Assembly: GCA_008000375.1 (NCBI GenBank)
Contig: SMOI01000257.1
Span: 1-45,542 of the forward strand
Reading direction: 5' to 3'
Source: Poteriospumella lacustris
Taxonomy: Eukaryota; Sar; Chrysophyceae; Chromulinales; Dinobryaceae
DNA length: 45,542 nucleotides
The position numbers and the translations under genes were made by a program. Below are positions 1 to 9,426 of the stretch, in pieces. The first letter of the stretch is position 1. Every line of letters begins with the position of its first letter. The notes under the pieces are model-generated. The model searched no databases and was not told the origin of the DNA. It saw only the letters and a program-made list of their open reading frames with translations.

Positions 1-508
1 TTTCGACATTGATGCGTTCCGTTGTGTGGACGTGGATGTCAGGGGAAAGGAGATTGCCACAGCTGGTCGGAGTTCAACAATTTTGACCGCCGACGCTTCG
101 GATTGAAAGAATAGTCATTGATCGATGCCGTGTTGGACTGTTGGACTGCTGGGGTTGAGACAGATGTGTGATGGTACGATGAAGGTGGTTTTTATGGAAC
201 TGATTATATGGTAGTAGCGGCTATGTGAGGCAAATCGTGGTACTTGGCGTTACATTTGCATGACGCACTCTCCAAACTCTTGTACAGCGTTAGCCAAACA
301 TTGCGATAGTTTAAGGCGATACTATCCACTATTTTGTACAATGTACATGATGATGATGGTCTTGGCGGTTCATTGCTTTCGCTTTGTATCTCAATCAAGG
401 GGCTCCTCTGAATAATTACATTTGATAACTGCACACGATGTTCCATGCTTTTTATTGATACCTGGCTTATGTATCTTACTGATCGTAATCATCGCATTGA
501 AAATTCAC
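1..508. other. upstream region, no supported gene
   Basis: No convincing coding region is seen. A minus-strand open frame at 204-446 has no family resemblance and reads as a shadow. The stretch 422-508 is in frame with the downstream gene and would encode a strongly hydrophobic segment (LIPGLCILLIVIIALKIH), but it has no ATG, and an in-frame TAA lies at 413-415. The palindrome TTGTACAA occurs at 334-341. The region probably contains the promoter and 5' UTR of the coiled-coil gene that follows. Confidence 0.5.
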
Positions 509-1840
509 ATGGACGAGCATCTCTTTTCAAATATCGGCTTTGTCACGGACTCGATTGATGCCACGAAGCACCTCGTTGGATCGATTGAACATGATCTTCG
601 AGACATCCGAACTATGGTTCAACAGCGACTACAAAGACGTGTTGATTTGGAGCAGTTAGTATCCTTGCTACAAACTGATAACGATATTTTGAAGGTAGCG
701 CATTCGACAAATTATGCATCGCATACAATATCATGACCACTTCCGCTCTACAGAACAAGGTTATTCTCTTAGAAAAGGAGAATCAAGCTATTCGAGAATC
801 TGCAGAGGAACAAATGCAAGCGCTTGAAGACGAATGCGAAGGTCGCATTTTGACCGCACAAGCAGAAATGGACCGAGTCCTGGCCGACAGCCGAGTCTTG
901 AAGGTAACGCAATCTCGTACCTATAGTAGTTCAGTTCGCCTTTTAATAGCTGCGAATTCTTATCAGGAGGATCGCGACACAATTCTTGCTAAGGCTCGAG
1001 AGTTGGACACATATTGCACCGGGGTTGAAAATGAATTGTCCGCGCTGAAGTCTTCATACGAAACCACTTTGCAGCGACTGCGGCAGACGGAAGCAGAGGT
1101 TCGATTGCTGATCGCTTCATGAGAGAATGTTCATCACTAGCTTTATTGATCACATGACTGGGTATTGGACACAGAAGCAACAACTTGAACTGCTGGCATC
1201 GTCGTTCGTTCAGGATCAGCAGCGACGGCAACAAGAATATGCGACATTGCAACACAAGCACGACGAAACGCGACATAAGCTGCAGCAGTTGGAGGCATGG
1301 CAACAGAGTATTATCATGCGACACGAGCACTCACTGGAGGGATCTCCTAAAGTAGTGCAACGGCTGGATCAAAGGTGAGCTTCGTTTTCGATGACGTCCA
1401 ATATCTGCGTTCTTATCACTGTCGATCCCGTGTATCACAGAGTCATGCAAGAGTACCGAGCCTCACCAACGCAAAGCCAACCGTTGCAACCACTGAGTGA
1501 CCTGCACTTTGAAGATGAACGAAACCCATACAGAGATACAGGTGCCTTGTCGTCATCAAGCGTCCACCGCTTTCCGTTGTTTTCCGATGACAATCAGTCG
1601 GATTACGACAGCCCTCCTGTGCCGTCCAGTGCATCGCGCCAACAGCTTCCTCAACAAGAGTATACACATCAAACGCAATCACCAACGGTATCTATAGGTG
1701 ACGTTCATCGACAGCGAATGGCTGGCGATCACTCGCCGAGTAAGTCCGCCACCGCAGCCGACATGTTCGATTTGAGAGATCCCGATGAATTCTACGAAGG
1801 CGAAGTGCAGCTCAACGACTTACTGCACTTCAAAATATGA
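509..1840 (+). CDS. coiled-coil protein of unknown function, five exons
   Basis: I do not recognise a family. Inferred exons are 509-694, 754-903, 967-1098, 1175-1374 and 1441-1840. The introns (59, 63, 76 and 66 bp) all begin GT and end AG, and every junction keeps the frame, giving about 355 residues. Exons 1 to 4 encode a charged, heptad-like helical region rich in Glu, Gln, Arg and Leu, which suggests a long coiled coil. Exon 5 is Ser/Pro/Gln-rich and probably disordered, ending in an acidic segment (DPDEFYEGEVQLNDLLHF) that could be a short binding motif. The first in-frame ATG is at 509. The 29 upstream codons are hydrophobic and would make a membrane anchor if translation began at the TTG at 422, so the true start is unsettled. 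Plausible roles are a structural or tethering protein; this is inference only. Confidence 0.65.
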
Positions 1841-2329
1841 GCAGACGACGTGTGTTTATTTCTTGTCCGTGTTATTGTGTTTATACGTTGCGTTGTTCTG
1901 TCTGGACTTGAACATTGTGATGTTTCTCGCTGGACAGGTTATAGAACCAAGAGGGAATGAGGTGCATGTTTGATGCACGGCTTGTAACTGCTCAACAGGT
2001 TAACGGTCTCTATTCGTTCCCAGTCACTTTAGGATTTGTCTTACGTCTGATCTTAGATCTGTCAGGAAATTGCAGTCCACAGAATGAGCCGTGCGTACAT
2101 GGCGCGGTTGACGTTAACAGTAATGCGGAATGGTCATTTGGTAGTGTGGCGTTGTTCTCATCTCCCAGCCTCCCAGGAAGGCGTTTCAGAAGAGGCAGAG
2201 GAAGAAACGACCCGGCTCCGTTCGATGATGTGAGACGGTGTGACATTTGGTGAGATTGTTGTCATTATCGAAGCTTTGAATGCGTATCACAATTGTATTT
2301 GACATAAGAATAACGACGATTAAGTGGTC
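1841..2329. other. intergenic spacer, probable promoter of the Arf-like gene
   Basis: About 490 bp between two genes on the same strand. It should hold the 3' UTR of the coiled-coil gene and the promoter and 5' UTR of the GTPase gene. Open frames here are short and resemble nothing known. No RNA gene or repeat is seen. Confidence 0.5.
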
Positions 2330-3568
2330 ATGAGTTCGTGGTTGAATTGGTTCGGCAATGGTGGATCAGGAAATTCCTTTTTGAGGTGGTTCGGTGCGAA
2401 ACATAACGATCCCATTCGAACGATATTGATTGGGTTAGATGCGGCAGGGAAGACCACCCTTTTGTACAAACTGTCTCGTGGTGCAGAAGTGACAACGACA
2501 ATTCCTACCATCGGTTTCAATGTGGAAACAATTGAACTCAGCAAAGGAGACTTCGTCTGCTGGGATGTGGGTGGTTGTGACAAAATCCGACCACTGTGGA
2601 GGCATTATTTTCAGAGCAAGGAAGTTATGATTGTCATGGTAGATTCAAATGATCGTGACCGTATGGAATCTCTTCACGAAGAAATGATGATGTTCGCCAA
2701 AGAATATCCTCTTCCCCTGTTGATATTGGCCAACAAACAAGACTTACCGAACGCCATGAATGTCCAAGAGGTTACCCAGGCTTTGCGTTTGAACTCATTC
2801 ACTGACAGATATTGGGAAATCATGCCGGTATGTGCTACAACGGGTGAAGGGTTGGATGGGTTCTACGAAGCTCTCCACCGCGTTGCTCGAGGAGGATTGA
2901 CAGCCGCTCCACAACCATCTCCTGAGGAAGCTCAGCCGACCCTCGAGTCTTCATCAAGTCCTGATACAGAAGACGTGGCATCGCCACCTTCGTCTTCAAC
3001 GCTTGCTCCAATTGCTTCATCAACCTCTCCCGATCCAGCGTATGTCGATCACCAAAAGAAAATCTTCGACGCCGCATGGGACGATTGGACCAGTCGTCCC
3101 ATCGCCCCCGACAACAACGATGATGCTTTTACGCAACAATTGCTCGATTTTCAACTCGATATCTGGGACCACTACACACATGTGCGCATCGCGTATATCT
3201 ATTTGCTTCGCCACGGATGGGAGGAAGGAAGCCGGCTGATTCGCGAGAGTCTTGAGAATTTCATTGCGAACAGCCACCGCACGGCAGCACCAAACGGTGG
3301 AGGAGGACGTAGCTTTCATTATACTATGACCAACTTCTGGTGCGCCGTTATATACTTCTGGGTCAGAGTGCACACCAATAGAACAGGAAGTAACGAGAGC
3401 GACTTCCCCGGGTTTTTACGCTTTGTGGCGGACAATCACGACGGTGAAACAAACTTGGTCGACAAAGGTCTCTTCCGACAATATTACTCGAACGGCGTCA
3501 TCTTTGGTGAAGAGGCTAAGCGATCACTGGTGGCTCCCGATCTAAAGGACCTTCCCGTCTACGTCTGA
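2330..3568 (+). CDS. Arf-like GTPase fused to a bacterial-type C-terminal domain
   Basis: A single-exon protein of 412 residues; ATG at 2330 is chosen over an upstream in-frame GTG. Residues about 30-190 form an Arf/Arl GTPase: P-loop GLDAAGKTT, switch I PTIGFNVE, switch [15 protein letters not shown], the NKQDLPNA guanine-specificity motif and [11 protein letters not shown]. In Arf proteins the residue after WDVGG is the catalytic Gln; here it is Cys, which predicts slow GTP hydrolysis. There is no Gly at position 2, so N-myristoylation is unlikely. A Ser/Pro/Glu-rich linker (about 193-235) leads to a domain of about 170 residues with [32 protein letters not shown] and VAPDLKDLP. This pattern resembles a family of small uncharacterised bacterial proteins carrying YHETIT-like and YYS...EAR...EPDL.PLP motifs. 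Arf proteins are normally about 180 residues, so the C-terminal half is additional. The role of the fusion is unknown. Confidence 0.9.
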   Translation: MSSWLNWFGNGGSGNSFLRWFGAKHNDPIRTILIGLDAAGKTTLLYKLSRGAEVTTTIPTIGFNVETIELSKGDFVCWDVGGCDKIRPLWRHYFQSKEVMIVMVDSNDRDRMESLHEEMMMFAKEYPLPLLILANKQDLPNAMNVQEVTQALRLNSFTDRYWEIMPVCATTGEGLDGFYEALHRVARGGLTAAPQPSPEEAQPTLESSSSPDTEDVASPPSSSTLAPIASSTSPDPAYVDHQKKIFDAAWDDWTSRPIAPDNNDDAFTQQLLDFQLDIWDHYTHVRIAYIYLLRHGWEEGSRLIRESLENFIANSHRTAAPNGGGGRSFHYTMTNFWCAVIYFWVRVHTNRTGSNESDFPGFLRFVADNHDGETNLVDKGLFRQYYSNGVIFGEEAKRSLVAPDLKDLPVYV

Positions 3569-4004
3569 CCTTGCTGTGTCAGCTGAAGACCACCTTCGTT
3601 TGCATTCCGCAAGTCCACATATCGTAGTAACAACATCTAATTGACAGGGCGCCCCAAGTTTGTTGCGAAGGCCACAGGGCGATGTGTTGTATGTACAGCA
3701 TACTGGATACTGCAATGTCGTTCGACTTTAAAGCCACTCCATTGTACAATACGATTCACATTTGGAGCTAGCCAATGTGTTTATACTTGCAGTAATCGAT
3801 GCTTCGCAGTGTACATAGCGCGATGACGAGCACGGCTCCTTCGGATGCCATCTAAACCATAAATAGGAACACCTTTGAGAGAGCAATCAAAAGATACACA
3901 ACAAATAGACGTCCGCCTTTGATAGGGACGGGACCAGTATCCACGGGGAATCCCAGTACTTGAGGCTCCTGGCCAGCAAGAGGATTGAAGGGCAAGGAGA
4001 AAGA
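3569..4004. other. intergenic spacer
   Basis: About 435 bp between the GTPase gene and the transporter gene. A 61-codon open frame at 3641-3826 shows no coding character. The palindrome TTGTACAA is at 3742-3749. The spacer probably contains a 3' UTR and the promoter of the transporter. Confidence 0.5.
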
Positions 4005-5678
4005 ATGGACGTCGCACGCGGCATTCTGAGGCTCATTGGGTTGCATGAGTTTTTCACCTTCAAGGCCTTATACTTCCTTATGTATTCCGGATTTGGCGTG
4101 TTAAGCCCATATGCTCCCGTGTACTATGAGCTCATGAACCTGACGAAGGCCCAAATCGGGATCTTAACGATGATGCCCAACTTTTGTAGCTTCTTAGTGG
4201 CGCCCATTTTCAGTGCCATCAGCGATATGTTGCATGCACATTACGAGATCATGGTCATTTGTATGATTACATCCACTCTGGCCATGACCACGACGCTGTT
4301 ATGTGGCAGCTTTGGTAATTTTGTCGTTGTCACGTTGATCACATCGATCTTACGCGCACCCGTCTCGCCAAATGTTGATGCCTTGGTGATCGCCAGCTTG
4401 TCGGATAAGACTCGATACGGAGAAATGAGATTGTGGGGAGCAATCAGCTATGGTATTTTCTCACTCATTGGTGGATTGATGACGTCGACGGGAAATCATC
4501 CCGCGGAACGACAATCGCCCCAAGAACAACAAGCAGAACATCGCGCCGAAGTGACGGCGTTTCAGTACGTGTATCTCTTGCATGCATTATTTTTCATTGC
4601 CTCTGGATTCCTCGTCTTGTCGATTGTGTATACGCAATTGACGGAGCGTGATATTTTACCGAAGATTCGTTTCCATACGTCGCCTGTGAGCTTGTCGATT
4701 GTCAATTTGGACGAAGATTCAGTCAAACTGCTGACCACCGATCTCCCCCCTTCTGTTGCTGATTCAGTCGACATTCACGATGGTAGCTGTGTACGTATCT
4801 CAGGTCATCCTACCTCAACGAAGAAGATATCATCCTCAGTGTCCTCGTCGTCCAACGACGCACCGGGAGCGAAGACTTCGTCCTCCAGTGTGACCACGGC
4901 ATTCTTCGATGTCTTTCGTAAACATCCATCTGTTGGTGTCTTTGCTCTGGTTGTGTTTTTATCGGGTTTTGGCTCCGGAGTCATTGATGCCTTCTTGTTT
5001 CTTCGACTGAAACAATTGGGTGGAACTGGACTGGTGATGGGTGTGTCGCGGTTCATTACCTGCGCATCAGAAGTACCCATGTTTCAAATAGCGGGTGGTT
5101 TGCATCAAAAATATGGAACCTGGGCGATGTTAACGTTGACACAATTTGCCTTTGTGGTACGTTTCACGTATTATTCGTTTTTAACGATTCCGTGGGCAAT
5201 TCTACCCTGCGAAGTGTTGCATGGGCTGACCTTCGCCGTGACATGGTCCGTGTCTTGTACCTTTGCCAACATGGTTTCACCACCAGAATGTCATACAACC
5301 ATGCAAGCGCTGTTGGAAGGATTGCATTGGGGCTTTGGCAGTGGAATGGGGGCCTTGGTTGGTGGTTATTTGTATGATTCCGTTGGGGCCGTGCGATTGT
5401 TTCAATTTTCAGGTTTTTTATCGTTCATCTCGTTATGTCTCGCAGCCTTTACATGGATGACGGTTGGTCGTCGGGACGACAAATTCCCGGAGCCATCTGT
5501 ACATCAAGCCACGGATGATGGCCTAGAAAGTTCGCGGGATTCATCCGGGCTGCAGATGTTATCGAGCCAACCCAATCGATCCGATGGAAGCGTGGTATAC
5601 TCTTCGCTGTTGCACCGCAATCCGCACAGTATGGACGAGGGAGATGGGGATGAAGAAGAGGATCGTGTGTATGTGTAA
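4005..5678 (+). CDS. major facilitator superfamily transporter (MFS_1-like)
   Basis: A single-exon protein of 557 residues starting at the ATG at 4005; an upstream in-frame TTG is ignored. It shows about 12 hydrophobic segments in two halves. The first half holds YFLMYSGFGVLSPYAPVYYE, a MPNFCSFLVAPIFSAISD segment typical of the MFS helix 2-3 loop, and RLWGAISYGIFSLIGG, which is characteristic of the MFS_1-like/MFSD6 group. A long Ser-rich loop (about residues 225-305) separates the halves. The second half contains FGSGVIDAFLFLRLKQLG and LHWGFGSGMGALVGGYLYD. The C-terminus is an acidic cytoplasmic tail of about 75 residues. Family members move sugars, nucleosides or other small solutes by secondary transport; the substrate cannot be read from the sequence. 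Membrane localisation is certain, which membrane is not. Confidence 0.87.
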   Translation: MDVARGILRLIGLHEFFTFKALYFLMYSGFGVLSPYAPVYYELMNLTKAQIGILTMMPNFCSFLVAPIFSAISDMLHAHYEIMVICMITSTLAMTTTLLCGSFGNFVVVTLITSILRAPVSPNVDALVIASLSDKTRYGEMRLWGAISYGIFSLIGGLMTSTGNHPAERQSPQEQQAEHRAEVTAFQYVYLLHALFFIASGFLVLSIVYTQLTERDILPKIRFHTSPVSLSIVNLDEDSVKLLTTDLPPSVADSVDIHDGSCVRISGHPTSTKKISSSVSSSSNDAPGAKTSSSSVTTAFFDVFRKHPSVGVFALVVFLSGFGSGVIDAFLFLRLKQLGGTGLVMGVSRFITCASEVPMFQIAGGLHQKYGTWAMLTLTQFAFVVRFTYYSFLTIPWAILPCEVLHGLTFAVTWSVSCTFANMVSPPECHTTMQALLEGLHWGFGSGMGALVGGYLYDSVGAVRLFQFSGFLSFISLCLAAFTWMTVGRRDDKFPEPSVHQATDDGLESSRDSSGLQMLSSQPNRSDGSVVYSSLLHRNPHSMDEGDGDEEEDRVYV

Positions 5679-6196
5679 GCTTGTTTCTGTATGTGAGTAG
5701 ATGGCGAAGAAAGAGAAACAGAGAAAACGAAGAAGTGTGGTGGCGGATAGTGGTGGGCTCAGCTTCTAAACTAGCATTTAGGCGATGATTTAGTAGTGCA
5801 GTGTCTGTCGTTGTGGCTGCGACATGCCATACTTTATAGTGCAGTAGACTGAACTATTTTTCTTTCTCAGTTGTACAAATCGTGACCTCTGGCGACTCTT
5901 TCAAGGTCGACTTCTCACCCACGACCCAGTCATCGTCTAACCTCTTCCAAAAACAGTAATTCTCACCATTTTGCAAACAGTAACTGGAAGATTAATTGAT
6001 TGCAATAGCTAGCAACTGAAGACTCGGTGTGAAAGCATAGTATAACACATGCAGTACAGTACATACTAGGTACAGTATGTGTGCAATGTTCGGACGTTCG
6101 GACGCTGTCCTCATTACATAAACAAACCCAGCTGCAAGAAGGTTTGGGAGGCAGAATGGGGATAGACGGATAGACCTTCAAATAACCAAACGGCCG
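5679..6196. other. intergenic spacer with one copy of a duplicated segment
   Basis: About 520 bp without a gene. Positions 5732-5888 resemble 7999-8109 (see the repeat entries). TTGTACAA lies at 5871-5878. Around 6055-6082 there is an imperfect palindrome built on GTACATAC and GTACAGTATGT, and at 6088-6103 a short direct repeat of TTCGGACG. The 3' part is presumably the promoter of the next gene. Confidence 0.5.
5732..5888. repeat. diverged duplicate segment, copy A
   Basis: Shares ordered blocks with 7999-8109: GTGGTGGCGGA, a GATGATTTAG-like block, TGGCTGCGACA versus TGGCTACGACA, CATACTTTA, and an identical 21-base block ending in GTGACCT (5868-5888 versus 8089-8109). It lies 3' of the MFS gene. 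Confidence 0.6.
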
Positions 6197-7087
6197 ATGG
6201 TATCCCATAATATCCACCGCGAAGAAGAAGACGAAGAAGCATTTGAGACGGAGATCTGCGCGATATCATACCACAAGTCAATTCGCCAGACAATAAAGTA
6301 CTTCGAGATGGTGTTCGCAAACTGTTTGTCCATTTGGCAGAACGAAGAGTTTCGCCAATTCCTTGCGGACTACTGGGAAGAAGCCAAGAAGTATGACCCC
6401 TTCATTGCTTTCTTGGCGGTCTGGGGTGTCTTTACCCCTCCGGTCGGAATGGATGTTCGTAAACGAACCCGTACGATCATTCTTGTCATTCAAGTGATGA
6501 TCAGTATTGGTCTTTCGATTCAATTGAAATGCCAACGAGATCCGATGGCTGGAGGCGTTGTCGTGATCATGACGATGATCTTCAGTACAATCCCTTTGGA
6601 GATCATCAATCTGTTGTGGTTCCGCGTCGTGATGAAGAGATCTCTTCTTTTGGAGGAGTCTCAAAAGACAGACAGTTCTTGTCGCAGATGTTGCATGTGG
6701 ACTCGTCAGTATTTGGGAACGACGTTGGGTGTGTTATTAACCCTGTGTATCTTCAGCTACTCCATTGTCTTTTTTATTTTGGCTTTTGCGGGCATTCACC
6801 CCGGATGCGATTTGAAGGCGAAGAATCTCATTATCCGCAACATTTTGCTTTACCAGTTCTTTTTGACGCCCACATTTATGTCTTTACCATACTGGCGTGA
6901 GATGTCCGTTTATTTGTCACTGTTGGGGCCTGCTGGGCCTGTGGTTGGGACTTATCTTTACGTTAAAAAGAATGGCTTTCATCCACCAAAGAAGGAACCA
7001 GAGCTTGAGAAACCTGCCGAGGAGACTAAAGACATCGAGGCCTCGAATTCCGCCTCTGCGTCGGAGCCTGTCAAGCAGGATGCCTAA
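6197..7087 (+). CDS. orphan multi-pass membrane protein
   Basis: A single-exon protein of 296 residues with ATG at 6197. I do not recognise the family with confidence. It has a charged N-terminus, then about five hydrophobic segments: near residues 92-110 (TIILVIQVMISIGLSIQL), 118-143, 172-197 (LGTTLGVLLTLCIFSYSIVF), 212-230 and 237-255. A Lys/Glu/Ser-rich tail follows. The arrangement of a basic MDVRKRTRTI stretch just before the first helix, then a short Cys-containing segment, vaguely recalls the membrane domain of the giant repeat protein at 38.5-45.5 kb, but this resemblance is weak. A Cys-rich cytoplasmic patch (CRRCCMW) could be palmitoylated. Just before the stop, an overlapping frame (7079-7147) encodes a Lys-rich peptide that might be an alternative C-terminus. 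Confidence 0.75.
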   Translation: MVSHNIHREEEDEEAFETEICAISYHKSIRQTIKYFEMVFANCLSIWQNEEFRQFLADYWEEAKKYDPFIAFLAVWGVFTPPVGMDVRKRTRTIILVIQVMISIGLSIQLKCQRDPMAGGVVVIMTMIFSTIPLEIINLLWFRVVMKRSLLLEESQKTDSSCRRCCMWTRQYLGTTLGVLLTLCIFSYSIVFFILAFAGIHPGCDLKAKNLIIRNILLYQFFLTPTFMSLPYWREMSVYLSLLGPAGPVVGTYLYVKKNGFHPPKKEPELEKPAEETKDIEASNSASASEPVKQDA

Positions 7088-8107
7088 ACTTTCGTCGGAG
7101 TATATCAAGAAGGAGATCGCTGCCAAGATGAAGAAGCCATTGGGATAATGCGAAGGATGGTAAGAGGATCATCACATTAGCGGTTGTTGGTATGTGCGAA
7201 GCGCATTTTATTGGTATTATCGGTGCTCGTTGAGAGATCCCGCGGTTTGGTGTTCACCAGTGGTCGTCATTAGTAATTCCTCGGCACTGCCGATTGGACC
7301 ATATGTTTTTCATTCTTTCGCATTTGTTGGTGAATTATATGTTGGTTACTGTTTTCAGCAACCACTGCAATTTTGTCTTTCCTTCTGACCAATGCCATCT
7401 TTCATTCTGATCGTTCTTTCGAGTTAAGGATGGTGCACATAGAGGTTTCTATTTGTACGGCAAAGGCTGGCAAACAAATTCACATTCGTTAGTATGATGG
7501 TGTTGATGGTGTTCATCGCACGCTTCTTCAGTACGTTCTCTCTTTCTGTCGTCTCGTTGGGACCTTCTTGGCCCTATATCGGAGACTGATGTTTCAGTAA
7601 TATTCTCTCTCAAATTTCTATCTTTCGAACCTTCTCTCTCTCATAATTATGATCTACTTGCCTAACCATCAAATAGTGGCCACTTCAAGGGCTACGTCTC
7701 TGTCGAGTGAGTTCCTCTTTAGGCTGCGAGAGATCAACGGTCATTATGCGAAACTGTGATTCACTTCAACTAAAAGGTTCAATAGGAACTTTCGCCTCTC
7801 AAATACCGTTTATGGTCGTCGTCGCATCGAAGTAGATTTTGAGGGTTGCTAATGCCGCAAGACATGCCGCGACCACAAGCATGCGGTTGGTGAGCTGCTG
7901 CTGGATGGCGGCGATGATTTTAGGAAGCGTGTATTGTCGTGCGGGAAATGAGGATGAAAATGTGTAAGAAAAACAAACAAACGAGAACAAGAACAAGAAG
8001 AGTGGTGGCGGAACATGATGTGTTTATTTAGAGTGTAGCGTCGTGTCTTTCTTCATGGCTACGACAGAACATACTTTTAGGCAGGACACAGTTGTACAAA
8101 TCGTGAC
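7088..8107. other. intergenic region between convergent genes
   Basis: About 1 kb between the orphan membrane gene (+) and the SETD9-like gene (-). A minus-strand open frame at 7799-7996 would encode a C-terminal hydrophobic peptide (MLVVAACLAALATLKIYF) but has no credible start or splice acceptor, so I do not call it a gene. 7999-8107 belongs to the duplicated segment. TTGTACAA is at 8092-8099. No RNA gene is seen. Confidence 0.45.
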
Positions 8108-8109
8108 CT
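7999..8109. repeat. diverged duplicate segment, copy B
   Basis: Counterpart of 5732-5888. It abuts and slightly overlaps the stop codon (8108-8110) of the SETD9-like gene, so it would form the start of that gene's 3' UTR. The last 21 bases are identical in the two copies, which is unlikely by chance. Confidence 0.6.
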
Positions 8110-8848
8110 ATTCGTCAACAGGAATATACCAAGGGGGTAGAGGCCCCGCCCGGTTGAAGCGATAATCCATCAAGAGTTCTTGGTTGTCTGCAATATCCGT
8201 CAAGGAAACCATGACAATACCTGCACGAGGATGCTTATCTTGGCAAGCAGAGACGTAGATAGGTTCGAAGGTATTGGGATCAATGTACCACAAACCGTTT
8301 GCGAACTGATTCATGTGCTTCATGTACTGGTGTAGTCGCTGCCGACTTTCCGGACGCCAAGATTCACTCGCTTGTAAAACTTCTGCCCACGCAAAATCCA
8401 CGGGAAATACGTTCGGTTTCACTCCCTTTGGGGGATGATTGATGATGTCACCTACTGCATATGGGAACGAAGGGCGCGAATAGTCAGTGGCATCAATGGA
8501 CCCTCCCACAGTGGGACAACTGATCTTGTAGATGCTATCCCCTGATATAACCTCCCCACCTTTGATACATGTTTCACCAGAGGCATTGATGATTGCATGT
8601 AAAGGTGGCGGTGGAGTGTAGAAACCTGGATAGAAGGAAACGAGTTGGTGCTTTGTGATCTGGCCTGACAGTATTACTCCATTTCCAGCGTTCAGAAGCC
8701 GAGATGGTTCGATTTTAATCGAAAAAGACAGCATATTCTGGTACTCTTGATCGAAAAATCTGTGGATGGTTTGAGTAATGTCAATCGATGGCAACGGTGG
8801 TGCCATTTGTCGCCATCGAAACAGTGTCTTCAGTCGTTGCATCATCAT
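8108..8848 (-). CDS. SET-domain protein, SETD9-like
   Basis: A single-exon protein of 246 residues. The start chosen is the first of three consecutive ATG codons at 8848; an upstream in-frame TTG is ignored. Features matching the SETD9 type of SET domain are LVSFYPGFYTPPPP after the N-lobe, a GGEVISGDSIYKISCP segment, VGDIINHPPKGVKPNVF in the position of the SET NH..C.PN motif, and VSLTDIADNQELLMDYRFN containing the final catalytic-type Tyr. SET proteins transfer methyl groups from S-adenosylmethionine to lysines; SETD9 itself is poorly characterised, so the substrate is unknown. The canonical Cys of NHxCxPN is absent, as expected for this divergent class. The duplicated element B touches its stop codon. 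Family assignment is from remembered similarity. Confidence 0.75.
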   Translation of the reverse strand: MMMQRLKTLFRWRQMAPPLPSIDITQTIHRFFDQEYQNMLSFSIKIEPSRLLNAGNGVILSGQITKHQLVSFYPGFYTPPPPLHAIINASGETCIKGGEVISGDSIYKISCPTVGGSIDATDYSRPSFPYAVGDIINHPPKGVKPNVFPVDFAWAEVLQASESWRPESRQRLHQYMKHMNQFANGLWYIDPNTFEPIYVSACQDKHPRAGIVMVSLTDIADNQELLMDYRFNRAGPLPPWYIPVDE

Positions 8849-9426
8849 TTTCAGTGAATAGAAACTGACCAACAGTCTATCTCACGACCGTGAAAACTTC
8901 AAGCATTAAGGCGCTCTTGGCTGTACGCCTGGATTTTATTGTGATGAACGGTATCGATACAATTCGCGATTGACACTCACGGTTGACCAGCAGAAGAGCT
9001 ACGCGTGCGTACGCAGTCAGAGATGTACATACAAAGTCACATATTATTGTCCTTATATCAGTTAATAAATACCAACTACGTACATAATCACCATACAACT
9101 AAGTATGTATGTATGTGGGATCGACATAACGGCATAGCGCATTAACTCGTTGACAATTAGACAATAAAATCCTTTCGACAATACAAAAGGAATTCCTACT
9201 ATAATAATGTCACAATAAAACAGAGGTACTGCGATGGTGACAGATACAAATATGAATTTGCTGCTCGATGTCCCAAACCCAAAGCCACAAGCACGAGAAT
9301 AGCAAAGCTACGAAGGTGCACGCGATTACGGGCATTACGGATGGACATGGGATGCCCTTGGTTAAGCCAAGTACCCAATGAGCGCCGCTAATCATTCTTG
9401 ACAGATCTTCCAAATGTAGGTCAACG
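8849..9426. other. intergenic spacer
   Basis: About 580 bp between two minus-strand genes. It should contain the promoter of the SETD9-like gene and the 3' UTR of the P2-like gene. A (GTAT)n tetranucleotide run lies near 9103-9116. Open frames at 8877-9098 and 9210-9479 have no family resemblance. Confidence 0.5.

Noticed and set aside
7799-7996. Small minus-strand protein with a hydrophobic C-terminus
   Set aside because: No ATG in frame, an in-frame stop just upstream, and no acceptor site to join an upstream exon.
8877-9098. Minus-strand open frame upstream of the SETD9-like gene
   Set aside because: No similarity, and it occupies the expected promoter; the SETD9-like protein is complete without it.
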